This document shows positions 50,307 to 60,298 of a stretch of 64,000 nucleotides of DNA, piece after piece (the stretch's first letter is position 1; every line of letters begins with the position of its first letter). The translations under genes were made by a program, and so were the position numbers. Below the pieces are notes generated by a model. It saw only the letters and a list, made by a program, of their open reading frames with translations, was not told the DNA's origin and did no database searches. The DNA lies in the NCBI RefSeq assembly GCF_004526235.1, contig NZ_CP038159.1:1116001-1180000 (forward strand), written 5' to 3'. Source of the DNA: Sphingobacterium sp. CZ-2. Its GTDB lineage: Bacteria; Bacteroidota; Bacteroidia; Sphingobacteriales; Sphingobacteriaceae.

Positions 50307-50328
50307 ACAGAAATGTGGGGATTTTTTG
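50307..50328 (+). terminator. right half of tRNA terminator split by the IS
   Basis: Joining the left flank (AATCCTCACA, 48,531-48,540) with the right flank (TGTGGGGATTTTTT from 50,315) across one copy of the target duplication restores a hairpin with GAAA loop and T run. This is a typical terminator just behind the tRNA. The IS now splits it. Confidence 0.65.
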
Positions 50329-50542
50329 TTTGTAAACCTCTCCTATTCAGATATTTAACCCTAATTAACAAGAAGTGAACCTGTAAACACTCTGTTAATT
50401 AATCAAAGCTAATTTTACAAAAAAATAATAAAAAACCCTTTGTTTTGGTTCAATCTTGGTTCACTTTTAGATAAAACATAGAAATATTTGGACTTTATAC
50501 TTTACATCTATACCCCCTGTAAATTTTCGTGTCCAAATTGTT

Positions 50543-50550
50543 TATATTTG
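50543..50550 (+). promoter_or_regulatory. Bacteroidota -7 promoter element (TATATTTG)
   Basis: TATATTTG matches the phylum -7 consensus TAnnTTTG, 24 bases before the ATG at 50,574. The -33 element is not clear, so the call is tentative. Confidence 0.45.
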
Positions 50551-50573
50551 ATTAAGAGCTTTAGTAGTAAATT

Positions 50574-51026
50574 ATGCAATTAGACGAAGACCTAAAATTT
50601 GAAATTAATGATGATGGACAGTTCATCAGAATCACTCCAATAGGCAAAATGAATGATGGTTCAGATTGGGATAAAAATTGGATAAAAACTCAAATTGAAC
50701 TAAAATCAGGAGGTTTTATTGGCTCTTATGAAGCAGATTTAACAACTTTTGACTTTAAAATTCTAAAAGAAGGCTTAAGTCGGTTATATAATAACTTAAA
50801 TGACAAAATGACTTTTAATGACTTAGAAGGTTATTTGGAACTTATAATTCAGGGTGATAATACAGGAAACTTTACAATTCAAATTACTTGTAATGACAAA
50901 CCAGGAATATATTCAACACAACTTCAATTTGAAATGCATTTTGACCAGACTTATATAATGCCCCTAGTTAAAAGATTAGAAAATATTACAAATCGATTCC
51001 AAATAATTGGGGATTTTAACACTTAA
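50574..51026 (+). CDS. WapI-family-like immunity protein
   Basis: 150 residues, soluble and acidic. The pattern DDGQFIRITPIGKMNDGSDWDKNWIKTQIELKSGGFIGSYEADLTTFDFKILKEGLSRLY resembles small WapI-type immunity proteins: a beta sheet, then a helix after 'F..DL..f...L'. These protect against contact-dependent toxins. No cognate toxin is in the window, so it may be an orphan. The assignment is from the pattern only. Confidence 0.5.
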   Translation: MQLDEDLKFEINDDGQFIRITPIGKMNDGSDWDKNWIKTQIELKSGGFIGSYEADLTTFDFKILKEGLSRLYNNLNDKMTFNDLEGYLELIIQGDNTGNFTIQITCNDKPGIYSTQLQFEMHFDQTYIMPLVKRLENITNRFQIIGDFNT

Positions 51027-51261
51027 GTTAAATAAGTTCACTCGCCGTCCTGCGAGTTGAGCGAAGGTCGTTGAAGAGAAATGCGCAAGCATGATTCAAC
51101 ATTAACTATGAAATAGATGAAGACTGTTGGCGGTATTTTTGTATCAAAAAAAGTGACAACATTATAGCCTGACCGAGCCGCAGATTAGCCAAACTCTAAA
51201 AGCGGTTGGATTTTGATCAGGTATGGTAGTACTTTGTCTAGCTTCAAAAACAACTATTAAT

Positions 51262-51801
51262 TTATTTAAATAGAATATCGGGATTAATCTTCCTAAATAA
51301 CGATCTACTCGGGGAGTATATATCGCATCCTCTATCATCATAAATATTTACAATTATAGGCTCTACAAAATCAATAAAATAACAGGTTATATTAGCTGAT
51401 GGAGAATAAGCAAGGTCAAAGTTTATAATTGACAAACATATAGGTAATATCTTTTGAAAAGAGTACTGTTTATAATTAAGGCCTAAAAAATTATTATCAT
51501 CCTCTTTCCATTCAAGTTTATTATCTGCATAATCAGGATTGATACCTGCAGTTTTTAATGCTATCAAGGCATCATTATCCCACAAAATAATCTGCAACCA
51601 TATTTCCTTACCTTTAAAACAGAAATCCAAAACCGCTTTGCTCCTTTTTAAAGCTTGGTTTACCCTAGATTTTCCATCCAGATCTTCACCCAGATTAATT
51701 CTAATTCTATTTTTCTTGATATTACTCAAAGTTATTTTGCTAATATCCCCGAACCTATCTAGAAACATAGTGTCAAAATCCGATTTATCCTTTATTTCCA
51801 T
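51262..51801 (-). CDS. DUF3885-like protein
   Basis: 179 residues, soluble. FGDISKITLSNIKKNRIRINLGEDLDGKSRVNQALKRSKAVLDFCFKGKEIWLQIILWD has the R-I-x-L-G and 'ra..if..lF' rhythm of DUF3885. Proteins of this family are often found near toxin-immunity loci. The gene stands alone on the minus strand. The 235 bases upstream of its stop hold a short hairpin (ACTCGC/GCGAGT at 51,040-51,057) and nothing else recognisable. Confidence 0.45.
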   Translation of the reverse strand: MEIKDKSDFDTMFLDRFGDISKITLSNIKKNRIRINLGEDLDGKSRVNQALKRSKAVLDFCFKGKEIWLQIILWDNDALIALKTAGINPDYADNKLEWKEDDNNFLGLNYKQYSFQKILPICLSIINFDLAYSPSANITCYFIDFVEPIIVNIYDDRGCDIYSPSRSLFRKINPDILFK

Positions 51802-51877
51802 TATCCTACCTGCTACAAACTAAAAACCTTTAATACAACTTATTTCACCTATTCTTAGACCTTAAAAGCTATCCTGT

Positions 51878-53008
51878 CTATTGCTTCGAGGACCACTTAA
51901 GCAAATCCGTATAAATGTTCCTTATCTTTGGAAAATCATTCTGATTATAAAGACGAACAAGTTCTTCATTAAATTCTTTTGATTTAGGGAAGCCTTTTAA
52001 CTTCATCCTGTCATCAATATTTTCTCTGACTTTCGATAGAAGAATTTGATTTTTGGGTTCGGTATCCATGATGTACAAAATGAACAATCCCCAGGTTAAA
52101 TACTCATCAAAAACTTTAATAGGATTGGGATAATGATTGGTTGATTTGTTCGTTGAATCCACCCAAATTGATCTCCTATCAAAAATAGTATCGATATGGT
52201 TCTTAAACGTTGAACTTAGTGGACCTACATAATTATGATCAATTTCTGTAAAAATCACCCTACTGTTCAAAGCCCTATTAAAATCTTGATCTATATCTGC
52301 TTGATGTTTGATTACCGGTAAATACAAGAGCATTTCCTTAAAATTATTATCTTCAAAAGTATGTGTTGCATTTATGCCACCTATAAGTCCCGAGGTCAAA
52401 ACCCGATAACTATTGATTTTATAATCAAATTTACTTTCTAGCCATTTCTTTTGTTTATCTATTGCCGCATATTTGATATAATCATCTATAATAGTTTGAT
52501 AATAAGGCTTATGAGATTGATAAAATTTCCTAAATCCTGATTTCTTGGCGAAATCCTCAATTTCTTTCCGATATAATACTATTGGATCTTCATGAATCTC
52601 CACTGTTCCTACCCCCTTTCCAGGAAATGTATACACATTTGTCCTAATCAAACTGTCGCCATCAAATTGGAATCCATAGGAATTGGAAGATATCAAAATG
52701 TAATAAATAAGGCTTTTCTGCAATAATGAATCACATATCTTAATTGCCTTATGGTCTTTGAATTTACTGAAATGACTTAGGACCTCTTGATGGTAACTGT
52801 TTTTGTGATTGACCATATTGGAGTCCTTAAGTCCATGATCTGTAATCGCCATCATGATTAAAGTCAACTCCTGTACCTCCGGTATCTCAATATTTACCTT
52901 ATTATCGTTGAGTTTAATGTAAGCTTCGTTAAACCTGACAGCATTATCTTGTCCATACAAACAAACAAAACTAAAAGTGGATAGGACGATTATTAAAAAT
53001 ATTCTCAT
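51878..53008 (-). CDS. exported DUF4932-like protein
   Basis: 376 residues with a signal peptide ending VCLYGQ. The mature part starts IEIPEVQELTLIMMAITDHG, as in DUF4932 proteins, and contains RVIFTEIDHNYVGPLSST, where relatives would have an HExxH-like region; here the first His is replaced by Thr (TEIDH). It is likely periplasmic. A hydrolase role, if any, is doubtful. It is divergent from the lipoprotein gene at 53,262. Confidence 0.55.
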   Translation of the reverse strand: MRIFLIIVLSTFSFVCLYGQDNAVRFNEAYIKLNDNKVNIEIPEVQELTLIMMAITDHGLKDSNMVNHKNSYHQEVLSHFSKFKDHKAIKICDSLLQKSLIYYILISSNSYGFQFDGDSLIRTNVYTFPGKGVGTVEIHEDPIVLYRKEIEDFAKKSGFRKFYQSHKPYYQTIIDDYIKYAAIDKQKKWLESKFDYKINSYRVLTSGLIGGINATHTFEDNNFKEMLLYLPVIKHQADIDQDFNRALNSRVIFTEIDHNYVGPLSSTFKNHIDTIFDRRSIWVDSTNKSTNHYPNPIKVFDEYLTWGLFILYIMDTEPKNQILLSKVRENIDDRMKLKGFPKSKEFNEELVRLYNQNDFPKIRNIYTDLLKWSSKQ

Positions 53009-53261
53009 GTGTAGACAGAATTATAAAATTAGCTAGTGTTTTTTCTTAAATGAGATATTTCATAGGATATCAAATAATGAAATACCATATTCAAATATAC
53101 CATGCTCATAAAAATAAACAAGCCAACCTAGGTAATTATATTATTAAATAGAGGTTTTCAATAATTTAAACTAGATACCGCATCATTGTAGCAGAAATAA
53201 TCCTTTACTCGTTAGCTAAATATTAACGAATTAAAAACCATTTTATTTACAAAGCCCAATT

Positions 53262-54272
53262 ATGTATAATATCCTGTTTAAAAACAAATTCAATCCATTT
53301 TTTAAGTTCAGCATTCTGCTTTTACTCGCCATTACCACTTCCCTTTTCCCTAGCTGTAAAAATTCCTTATTCGATACAGATGGAAATGATGCTGAACTGA
53401 ATTACCATTTACAATTCGGAAGTTCCATTCAAGTAATAAATGGGAACATCCTAATCAGTGGCGTAAAAGCAAAAAACAGAGAAATAAGTTCCAAATTTTG
53501 GGTGAATGGAAAATCTACAGAAAAATCAGCTTTCATGAACCAGATTAAAAATCAAAGCGGTTTCCGGGAGGCAATTAATAACCAAAGCAGAATTGTTTAT
53601 AATTACAAAGATAACCAAGGAAACATACAAGAATTTCAATTTTTCCAATCCGCTTTCAGAGAGAAAGAACTTATGCCCTATTTCCTCAATGGCAAGGAGA
53701 TAAAACTATCGTCTGATAGTACGGGAACCATTTCAGCAGTAAGCTTTTACCATAATAAACCGATTTTTGCTGGAACCTATGGTAAATTTGTCGGAACAGA
53801 AATTGGATCTGCCTTTGCTCCCAAATCGGCTTTCTTTTGGGAAGAAAACAGTGGCTTTACCGAATTGATCATTCCAAAAGAATCCCAAGTATTCAATGGT
53901 ATCACATCAATATATAGGCATTCTCCAGAAGAGACCTATGTGGCAGGATTGTGTGGAATCCCCATGTACTGGAAAAATACCGAGGCAATTGTATTGAATA
54001 AAAACCTACATGGCGAAGTCCATCAAATCATCAAAAACGGCAATGACCTTTATGCTGTGGGGCTGATCAATAAAAGGAATTCAAACAGTACCGGCCATAC
54101 AGCCTGCTACTGGAAGAACGGAGAAATCCATGAGCTGGAAGATAATGCACAGGCCTATGGAATATTCGTCGATGGTACAGATGTCTATATAACAGGTGCA
54201 ACTGGCGTTGTTCCAACAGCCTACAAACCCTGCTATTGGAAGAATGGAAAACGAATAGACCTGGAAATGTAA
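53262..54272 (+). CDS. lipoprotein with repeated YWKNG motifs
   Basis: 336 residues with a lipobox (SLFPSC, Cys about residue 32). The second half shows repeated beta units with the motif CYWKNGE/K (at about residues 285 and 325, and YWKN earlier) between segments such as NDLYAVGLINK and TDVYITGATG. This suggests a beta-propeller-like surface protein. No enzymatic motif is seen. The function is unknown. Confidence 0.6.
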   Translation: MYNILFKNKFNPFFKFSILLLLAITTSLFPSCKNSLFDTDGNDAELNYHLQFGSSIQVINGNILISGVKAKNREISSKFWVNGKSTEKSAFMNQIKNQSGFREAINNQSRIVYNYKDNQGNIQEFQFFQSAFREKELMPYFLNGKEIKLSSDSTGTISAVSFYHNKPIFAGTYGKFVGTEIGSAFAPKSAFFWEENSGFTELIIPKESQVFNGITSIYRHSPEETYVAGLCGIPMYWKNTEAIVLNKNLHGEVHQIIKNGNDLYAVGLINKRNSNSTGHTACYWKNGEIHELEDNAQAYGIFVDGTDVYITGATGVVPTAYKPCYWKNGKRIDLEM

Positions 54273-54314
54273 TCCCAGGTCTATCCAAATCATCTCAAGA
54301 AAGTCTTGATGATT
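54255..54314. terminator. two hairpins between convergent genes
   Basis: ATAGACCTGG (54,255-54,264) pairs with CCAGGTCTAT (54,275-54,284) and overlaps the lipoprotein stop. A second hairpin, AATCATC..CAAGA with TCTTG.ATGATT (54,288-54,314), follows and is flanked by A/T-rich tracts. Together they probably stop transcription from both sides. Confidence 0.65.
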
Positions 54315-54324
54315 ATTTATAAAA

Positions 54325-56844
54325 TTATTTCTTCTTTAATTTCTGTAAACGGTCGGTTGCTGTAGGAATAATATCATCATCACCTTCATAATTTTCGATC
54401 ACACTTTCCAAGGTACTTCTTGCCTGAACATTATCCCCTTTGCGGGAATAAGTATCTGCAAGGAGGATAAAGCTCTTCGCCACCCAGTAATCATGCGAAT
54501 CCATATTCTCGATCACATCAAAAGCTGATTTTTGGGCTATGTCGTATTCCTTGTTATCATATTGCATCAATCCCACACGATACCTCGCCTCAGCACTCAC
54601 AGCCCCTTGGCTCTTCAATGCCGCCAGATTAAACTCTTTTAAAGCATTTTCTTTGTTTTCCTGCTTTAAACTGGCCTTAGCCGCATACAGATGCGCCGTA
54701 GCAATTTCCTCTTCCGTAGCCTTTTCATAGCCCTGAACCAACTTCGCATACTTATTCATCTGTTCGTAATCGCCTAATTCAAAATAACAGATCATCAGAT
54801 TCGTGACCGCATAACCATAATTTTCCTTATAGTCATTATTCAGCTCCAACTTTTTAAGATGCACAATCGCCTCGTTGTATTCCTTTAGACTCAGGTAAAG
54901 TGCCGCAGCAGTCATTAAGGTTTTCTCGGTATAAGGGCTGGTCCAATCGTTCAGAATGATATTCAGATCATGCAGGGCTTCCTGGGGCTTATTGGTATGG
55001 TATAAGCTCACTCCACGGATATAACGCGCATGTTTCTCTTGTCTAGGTTTTGGAAACTTATCAAAATAAGCATTGATCGCCTCAACAGCTGGTCCATACT
55101 GTCCTCTCGCAAACAAGGTTCTTCCTGCTTGGAATGCCATGTTATCCTGCTCTGCCTCACTCAGGTTACTGATATTGTTATTGATGGCATATTCAATATA
55201 ACTCGGCGCATCGCCTTGATCCAGATAAATACTTTCAATGGAAGCCATGGCCTGTGCGGCCTCTGAAGTTGTACTGAAATCCTTCACCACTTTTTGGAAG
55301 GTAGCCATAGCTGCTTCCGTTTCATCCTTATTGTATTGAACCAAACCAATGGTTACTAAGGCTCTAGGCACATAACTACTTCGAGGATATTGCTTGACCA
55401 TCTTCTGAAGCCCTTCTATTGCAGCATCATACTCACCCATCGTAAAATACATGTATGGGATCTCAAAGGCCACATCATCTGCATAGTTGGATCCTGGATA
55501 TTTTTCTACAACAGATAGCAAGGTTTGTAATTTTCCTTCATTATTTCCCTGCAAGCCTTGTATAATTCCCTGTTGAAACAAGGCATAATCTTGGTTCGGT
55601 GCCTTCTCGCTGATCAATTGATCATAAAAACCTTTAGCTTTTTCATAATTACGCATGGTGAGGTAGGAATCTCCCAATCGAGCCATCACATCGTATTTCA
55701 CCTTCTTATCTAAAGAGCTTCCCTCCGATGCTAAAAACCGCTCGAAATAATCGGCAGCCACGCTGTACCTATTGATGCGGAATGCCGCATAGGCCAAAGC
55801 GTAATTTGCATAATTATATACAGAGGTATTTTTCGCTGCTGGTAGACGAAGGAATCTGCTGAAGTTGTCGACTGCTTCGCTGAATTTGCGGACTTCGTAC
55901 ATGGCTTCTGCTTTCCAATAGGTTGCCAATGCTGCCATTTCGGGATTTAAGGTAGATTTTTCGGCCCGCATGAACATGGAAATACTGTTTTCGAACGCAC
56001 GTTCGTTATAGAACTCCAAACCTCGATAATAGGTAATCTTCTGGTAGACCTCTTCTGCTTTCTGATCTCGATTACTGAAGGATTCCAACAGATAAACGGC
56101 AGTCTCAAAATTGCTACTTCCGGAGAGGATCTCCGCCATTCGCGATTCCGTGGTTTCCTTTTGGTTGGCGCTTAAATCTACGCCCTCAAATCGCAGGGCA
56201 AGATAATCCTTTAAAGGTTGTAAGGATACCTGCACCGAATCCAATTCATTTAGCATCTTCGCATAGTTGTATAAGGCATCGGCTTTCAATTCCTTATCGA
56301 AACTCAGTTGGGATGCTTTGTAGAATGCATTCCTGGCATTTACTTTATCGCCATTTTCCTGTGCAATCTTTCCTAGGGCGATGATGGAACTCTGATAAAA
56401 AGCATCTCCCGGCTCCACCTTCTTCAGGATGGAACTGGCACGTTCATATTCTTTACCCCGATAGGCCATGATACCTATCCGGTTATTATCAATATTATTT
56501 CGGGAAGCATTGGGGTATCTTTCCGGCAAAGGACTATGGAAGGGTTCGCGGAAATCGTAGCGGGAATAGAACATGCCGGCAGCGATCTGCCGCAATTCTA
56601 CTTCCAATGCTTTCCGATCGATGTCCATATCCGGAGTACGCCTGATTTTGACCACATCCGCTAGCATCGGACGGTAATCCCTTACTATTTCTATGGAATC
56701 CAAAGTAGCAGGTTCCTGCTTTTCTTTCTCTTGCGCCTGTCCAGCTAATAATAATATAGAAAAGAAACCAGTAAGGATATGTTTCTGGTATCCGGTAAAT
56801 ATATTTTTCTGATAATTCGTATTGAAACCTAGTTTAAGTGTCAT
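54325..56844 (-). CDS. exported tetratricopeptide-repeat protein
   Basis: About 839 residues from the ATG at 56,844 (MTLKLGFNTNYQKN); an upstream in-frame ATG at 56,931 adds a non-signal-like stretch. A hydrophobic signal (GFFSILLLAGQAQ) is followed by many TPR units, e.g. AALATYWKAEAMYEVRKFSEAVDNF, YALAYAAFRINRYSVAADYFERFL, VAFEIPYMYFTMGEYDAAIEGLQKMVKQYP. It is a periplasmic scaffold of the type common in Bacteroidota. It is 97 bases behind the MscS gene and probably in the same operon. Confidence 0.75.
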   Translation of the reverse strand: MTLKLGFNTNYQKNIFTGYQKHILTGFFSILLLAGQAQEKEKQEPATLDSIEIVRDYRPMLADVVKIRRTPDMDIDRKALEVELRQIAAGMFYSRYDFREPFHSPLPERYPNASRNNIDNNRIGIMAYRGKEYERASSILKKVEPGDAFYQSSIIALGKIAQENGDKVNARNAFYKASQLSFDKELKADALYNYAKMLNELDSVQVSLQPLKDYLALRFEGVDLSANQKETTESRMAEILSGSSNFETAVYLLESFSNRDQKAEEVYQKITYYRGLEFYNERAFENSISMFMRAEKSTLNPEMAALATYWKAEAMYEVRKFSEAVDNFSRFLRLPAAKNTSVYNYANYALAYAAFRINRYSVAADYFERFLASEGSSLDKKVKYDVMARLGDSYLTMRNYEKAKGFYDQLISEKAPNQDYALFQQGIIQGLQGNNEGKLQTLLSVVEKYPGSNYADDVAFEIPYMYFTMGEYDAAIEGLQKMVKQYPRSSYVPRALVTIGLVQYNKDETEAAMATFQKVVKDFSTTSEAAQAMASIESIYLDQGDAPSYIEYAINNNISNLSEAEQDNMAFQAGRTLFARGQYGPAVEAINAYFDKFPKPRQEKHARYIRGVSLYHTNKPQEALHDLNIILNDWTSPYTEKTLMTAAALYLSLKEYNEAIVHLKKLELNNDYKENYGYAVTNLMICYFELGDYEQMNKYAKLVQGYEKATEEEIATAHLYAAKASLKQENKENALKEFNLAALKSQGAVSAEARYRVGLMQYDNKEYDIAQKSAFDVIENMDSHDYWVAKSFILLADTYSRKGDNVQARSTLESVIENYEGDDDIIPTATDRLQKLKKK

Positions 56845-56941
56845 CTCTTCTTTTGCTGAGCTTTTCCAATAATAAATTACCTCCCTACAATTTATAAGCC
56901 AAGACGTCAATATCCCTCTTAAAAATGACAATAGAGATGTA

Positions 56942-57787
56942 TTATTTTCGCTTTATATGGATATCTGTTTGTGGAAATGGTATCTCTATGCTTGCTGAAT
57001 CCAAGGCTTCCTTGCAGCTGATGATGAGTTGTTCCTGCATAGCCCAGAAATGTTCATTGCTGGTCGTTACACGTACGGAAAGATTGATTGCGCTGTCTCC
57101 CAAACTGGTAACCACCACATCTGGTGCAGGATCGTTAAAGGCATATTCATTTTTGCGGATACACTCCAATAGAATGGATTTTGCCAAACGTAGGTCTGCA
57201 TCATAGGATACCCCTATATCAAACCAAGTCCTGCGGGTACCCAATTCCGTAAAGTTGGTGATATTACTGTTTGATAATTCCCCGTTTGGAATAATAACCA
57301 ATTGATTCTGCGGGGTTACCAATCGGGTGTTGAAGATATCGATCACCCTAACAGTGCCGTCCACACCACTAGAGGAAGAAATATAATCTCCCACACGGAA
57401 TGGTTTAAAGAGTAGGATAAGTACTCCACCGGCAAAATTTGATAGGGAGCCTTGCAGGGAAAGACCAATAGCCAACCCGGCTGCACCGATTACAGCAATA
57501 AATGTAGAGGTCTGTACGCCCAACTGACTTACAACCACAATAAACAACATTACCTTTAATATCCAATTGATCAGGTTGCCAAGAAAGGTACGGATGCTTG
57601 GATCGACCTCCCGTTTGATGAAGATCTTATCTACAAGCCTTCTAACCATTCGGATCAACCAAAGTCCCAGAAATAAGACTAATGCAGCCGATAAAATGGA
57701 ACTGATCAAGATCGGCGCATAGGCTATCGCACTATCTATAAATTTTTCTATTTTCCCTTCAACGTTTTCTAACTGTTCTACTTGCAT
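56942..57787 (-). CDS. mscS-like: MscS-family mechanosensitive channel
   Basis: 281 residues. Three membrane helices (about 18-42, 65-85 and 88-115) lead to the pore helix AAGLAIGLSLQGSLSNFAGGVLILLFKPFRVGDYI, the MscS pore motif, and a C-terminal beta/cage domain. It opens on sudden drop of osmolarity to release solutes. The gene lies 13 bases downstream of the compatible-solute-type synthase, so uptake and release are probably coupled. Confidence 0.9.
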   Translation of the reverse strand: MQVEQLENVEGKIEKFIDSAIAYAPILISSILSAALVLFLGLWLIRMVRRLVDKIFIKREVDPSIRTFLGNLINWILKVMLFIVVVSQLGVQTSTFIAVIGAAGLAIGLSLQGSLSNFAGGVLILLFKPFRVGDYISSSSGVDGTVRVIDIFNTRLVTPQNQLVIIPNGELSNSNITNFTELGTRRTWFDIGVSYDADLRLAKSILLECIRKNEYAFNDPAPDVVVTSLGDSAINLSVRVTTSNEHFWAMQEQLIISCKEALDSASIEIPFPQTDIHIKRK

Positions 57788-57800
57788 TTTTATATTTTGT

Positions 57801-60059
57801 TTATACGCTTAATTCATCTGAACTTTCCAATTCCCTCACAAAATCCTTTCCCCAGTAATGGATATCGTAATGTCTGATTTGCTGGAGCGACCTTCTGATC
57901 CTGATCCGGGCTTCCTCCTCTTCCATGGTCAATGCTTGGTGTAAAGACTCGATCATGCTCAACTGATCGTAAGGATTTGTTGGAACGCAATAAGGAAGTT
58001 CCACTGATGCGCCGGCAAATTCGGATAAAACCAGAACCCCCGCCTGTTTTAGTACTCCTTGCGTAGCAACAAATTCTTTGGAAACCAGGTTCAATCCATC
58101 CCTTAATGGGGTGATCCAAGCAACATCCGACAAAGCATACTGGATAAGAACTTCCTCAAACGGTAATGCCTGGTAGAAATACTGTATAGGGGTCCAATCT
58201 AAAGTGGCGTATTTACCATTGATCTCCCCAACGGCCTGGTTTACTTGGTCACGAATCTTATCGTATATCCGCATCCCTTTGGAGGGTGGGGTGCATACAT
58301 TGATCAATTCCACTTTACCCTGAAATTCAGGATGTTGTTTCAAGAATTCTCCAAAAGCCTGTACCTTTTCCAAAGGCCCTTTGACATAGTCCATCCGTTC
58401 GATGGAAACGATACGTTTTATACCCGTTTTTGCTGCTTCTGCTTTATACCCTTCAATTCGCTTCTGTATGGATTCCTGGGATAGGATCCTTTCGATCAAC
58501 TCGAAATTTACTCCAACTGGCTGCGCCCCTAAGCGAATGGTACGACCTTCTACCGAAATGATTTTGGTCATATGCTCCACCCCTAACGCCATGCTATAGG
58601 TCAGAAACTGATTGGAAACATTTACTGTTTTTTCTATTTCGAACGGCGTATGGCTCCTTAAAACATCAATAAAATTCTCTACATACCTCGGTATGTGGAA
58701 ACTGATGAAATCACACATCAAAAGGCTTCCGATGATTTCCCGTCGCCATGGAATGGTATTGAAGATATCGGCGGCTGGGAATGCTGTATGGTGGAAAAAT
58801 CCAATCTTCAGGTCGGGGCGCAACATTTTTAGGAAAGAGGGTACCATCCACAGGTTATACTCATGAATCCAGACCAGGGCTTCTCGGTCTGCTTCTCTTG
58901 CGATCCTTTCTGCAAACAACCTGTTGATCTTCAAATAATGGTCCCAATCTTTGTGATTGAATTTCGCTTTATCGACGAAGGAAAATATCGTTGGCCAAAA
59001 GGCTTCCTTTGAAAATACCCGATAGAACTGATCGATATCTTTTTGGGAAAGTGTTATAGCGGATACATCTAAATGGGGATATTTTTCTACATCTACTTTT
59101 TGCTTTTCTGTGCTCTGGTTCTCACCGAGATCGACCTCCTCACCTATCCAGACGCCAGGTCTTCCCTGTTCGAAAAGTCCCAATAACGATGGGATAATGC
59201 CATTTGGACTTTGAGGAGCCACCTGTTTGAGTTCACCATCTACCATTTTGCGTTCATAGGGTAATCGATGGTATACCATGATCAGCTGTTTGTTTTCTGA
59301 AGAATCCAGGAGCATGGGTTCAGATGGTATATTGGAAACGTAGGCCCGAAATCTTTCATGCCTTTCCATACTTTCCAGGATACCTGCAGCCCCAGCATCT
59401 TCCGCTTGGTAGACATTGGAAAGTCCCTTGGTAGCTTCTAATAGGGCCTCTTCGGAATCCCCAACCGCAACACCTTCGAACCCGGTTTGAAATAAAGAAA
59501 GGTCATTCAGGGTATCGCCAGCTACGAGCACCTGCTCGTATGGGATTTCCAATAGGTCAACAAGTTTTTTTAGTGTATTACCCTTATTGACTCCTTTGGG
59601 CATAATATCTAAATATTTATTCACCGATGTGATCACATCACAACCCATTTCATCCGCAATTTCTTGAACCGTTTCAAGATCGGTTTCCGAATCGTAATAA
59701 TAGGAACAACGTCGCTGTTGGGGTACATTTTGGTACACCAATCCGGGAATATCGGCATAGGCCTCCTGCAGTTCATAAACAGAAGGCCAATTTATTTCTA
59801 TTTCATGTTGTATCGGGTCGATTGCCGCCAAGGAGTTACCATCAAAAATTGTAGATCCCACATCTGCAATGACATAATCTGGTGTTGGAATGGTGGGGTC
59901 GTTCAATAAGGGAATGACCGATTCCATACCCCTGCCTGTAACAAAGACCAGTTGTATATTCTTATTTTCTTTTATGATCTGATAGAGACGTAATCGTTCT
60001 TCCATCTGTCCTCCTAGGAAGGTCCCATCTAAATCAGTTGCTAATAACATGTTTTTCAT
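57801..60059 (-). CDS. fused HAD phosphatase and GT20 synthase, probably glucosylglycerol- or trehalose-phosphate type
   Basis: 752 residues. Residues 1-245 are a HAD-IIB phosphatase of the sucrose-phosphatase kind (LLATDLDGTFLGG with D9/D11, VFVTGRG, VLVAGDTLNDLSLF). Residues 260-745 are a GT20 synthase (IHEYNLWMVPSFLKMLRPDLKIGFFHHTAFP, SIERMDYVKGPLEK, PLRDGLNLVSKEFVA). The order phosphatase-synthase is reversed from the usual TPS-TPP fusions. It matches GgpPS-type glucosylglycerol-phosphate synthase/phosphatase. Which acceptor is used cannot be decided here. Confidence 0.75.
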   Translation of the reverse strand: MKNMLLATDLDGTFLGGQMEERLRLYQIIKENKNIQLVFVTGRGMESVIPLLNDPTIPTPDYVIADVGSTIFDGNSLAAIDPIQHEIEINWPSVYELQEAYADIPGLVYQNVPQQRRCSYYYDSETDLETVQEIADEMGCDVITSVNKYLDIMPKGVNKGNTLKKLVDLLEIPYEQVLVAGDTLNDLSLFQTGFEGVAVGDSEEALLEATKGLSNVYQAEDAGAAGILESMERHERFRAYVSNIPSEPMLLDSSENKQLIMVYHRLPYERKMVDGELKQVAPQSPNGIIPSLLGLFEQGRPGVWIGEEVDLGENQSTEKQKVDVEKYPHLDVSAITLSQKDIDQFYRVFSKEAFWPTIFSFVDKAKFNHKDWDHYLKINRLFAERIAREADREALVWIHEYNLWMVPSFLKMLRPDLKIGFFHHTAFPAADIFNTIPWRREIIGSLLMCDFISFHIPRYVENFIDVLRSHTPFEIEKTVNVSNQFLTYSMALGVEHMTKIISVEGRTIRLGAQPVGVNFELIERILSQESIQKRIEGYKAEAAKTGIKRIVSIERMDYVKGPLEKVQAFGEFLKQHPEFQGKVELINVCTPPSKGMRIYDKIRDQVNQAVGEINGKYATLDWTPIQYFYQALPFEEVLIQYALSDVAWITPLRDGLNLVSKEFVATQGVLKQAGVLVLSEFAGASVELPYCVPTNPYDQLSMIESLHQALTMEEEEARIRIRRSLQQIRHYDIHYWGKDFVRELESSDELSV

Positions 60060-60298
60060 TTCTCTAATTGTTTTTACTTAGGTTTTAAAGCAATAAATAG
60101 CCGATGTATTGGTTGACCAATAACATGTATTTCAATCAAACTTTACGGCTTTAATGCAGAATAAAGGTTTAGATTCTGCTGTTCAATTCAATAATTAATG
60201 ATTACAAATATAGAGAAAATTAAACTAATAAGCAAATTTTAGTGGGTTTTCTTGCTGTACTTTCAGGAGGAAGGAGATCTACGGGAAAGAATTAGGAA

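Noticed and set aside
51027..51261. Remnant of an insertion sequence
   Set aside because: A short hairpin and GC-richer patches are present, but I could not match any transposase piece or terminal repeat.
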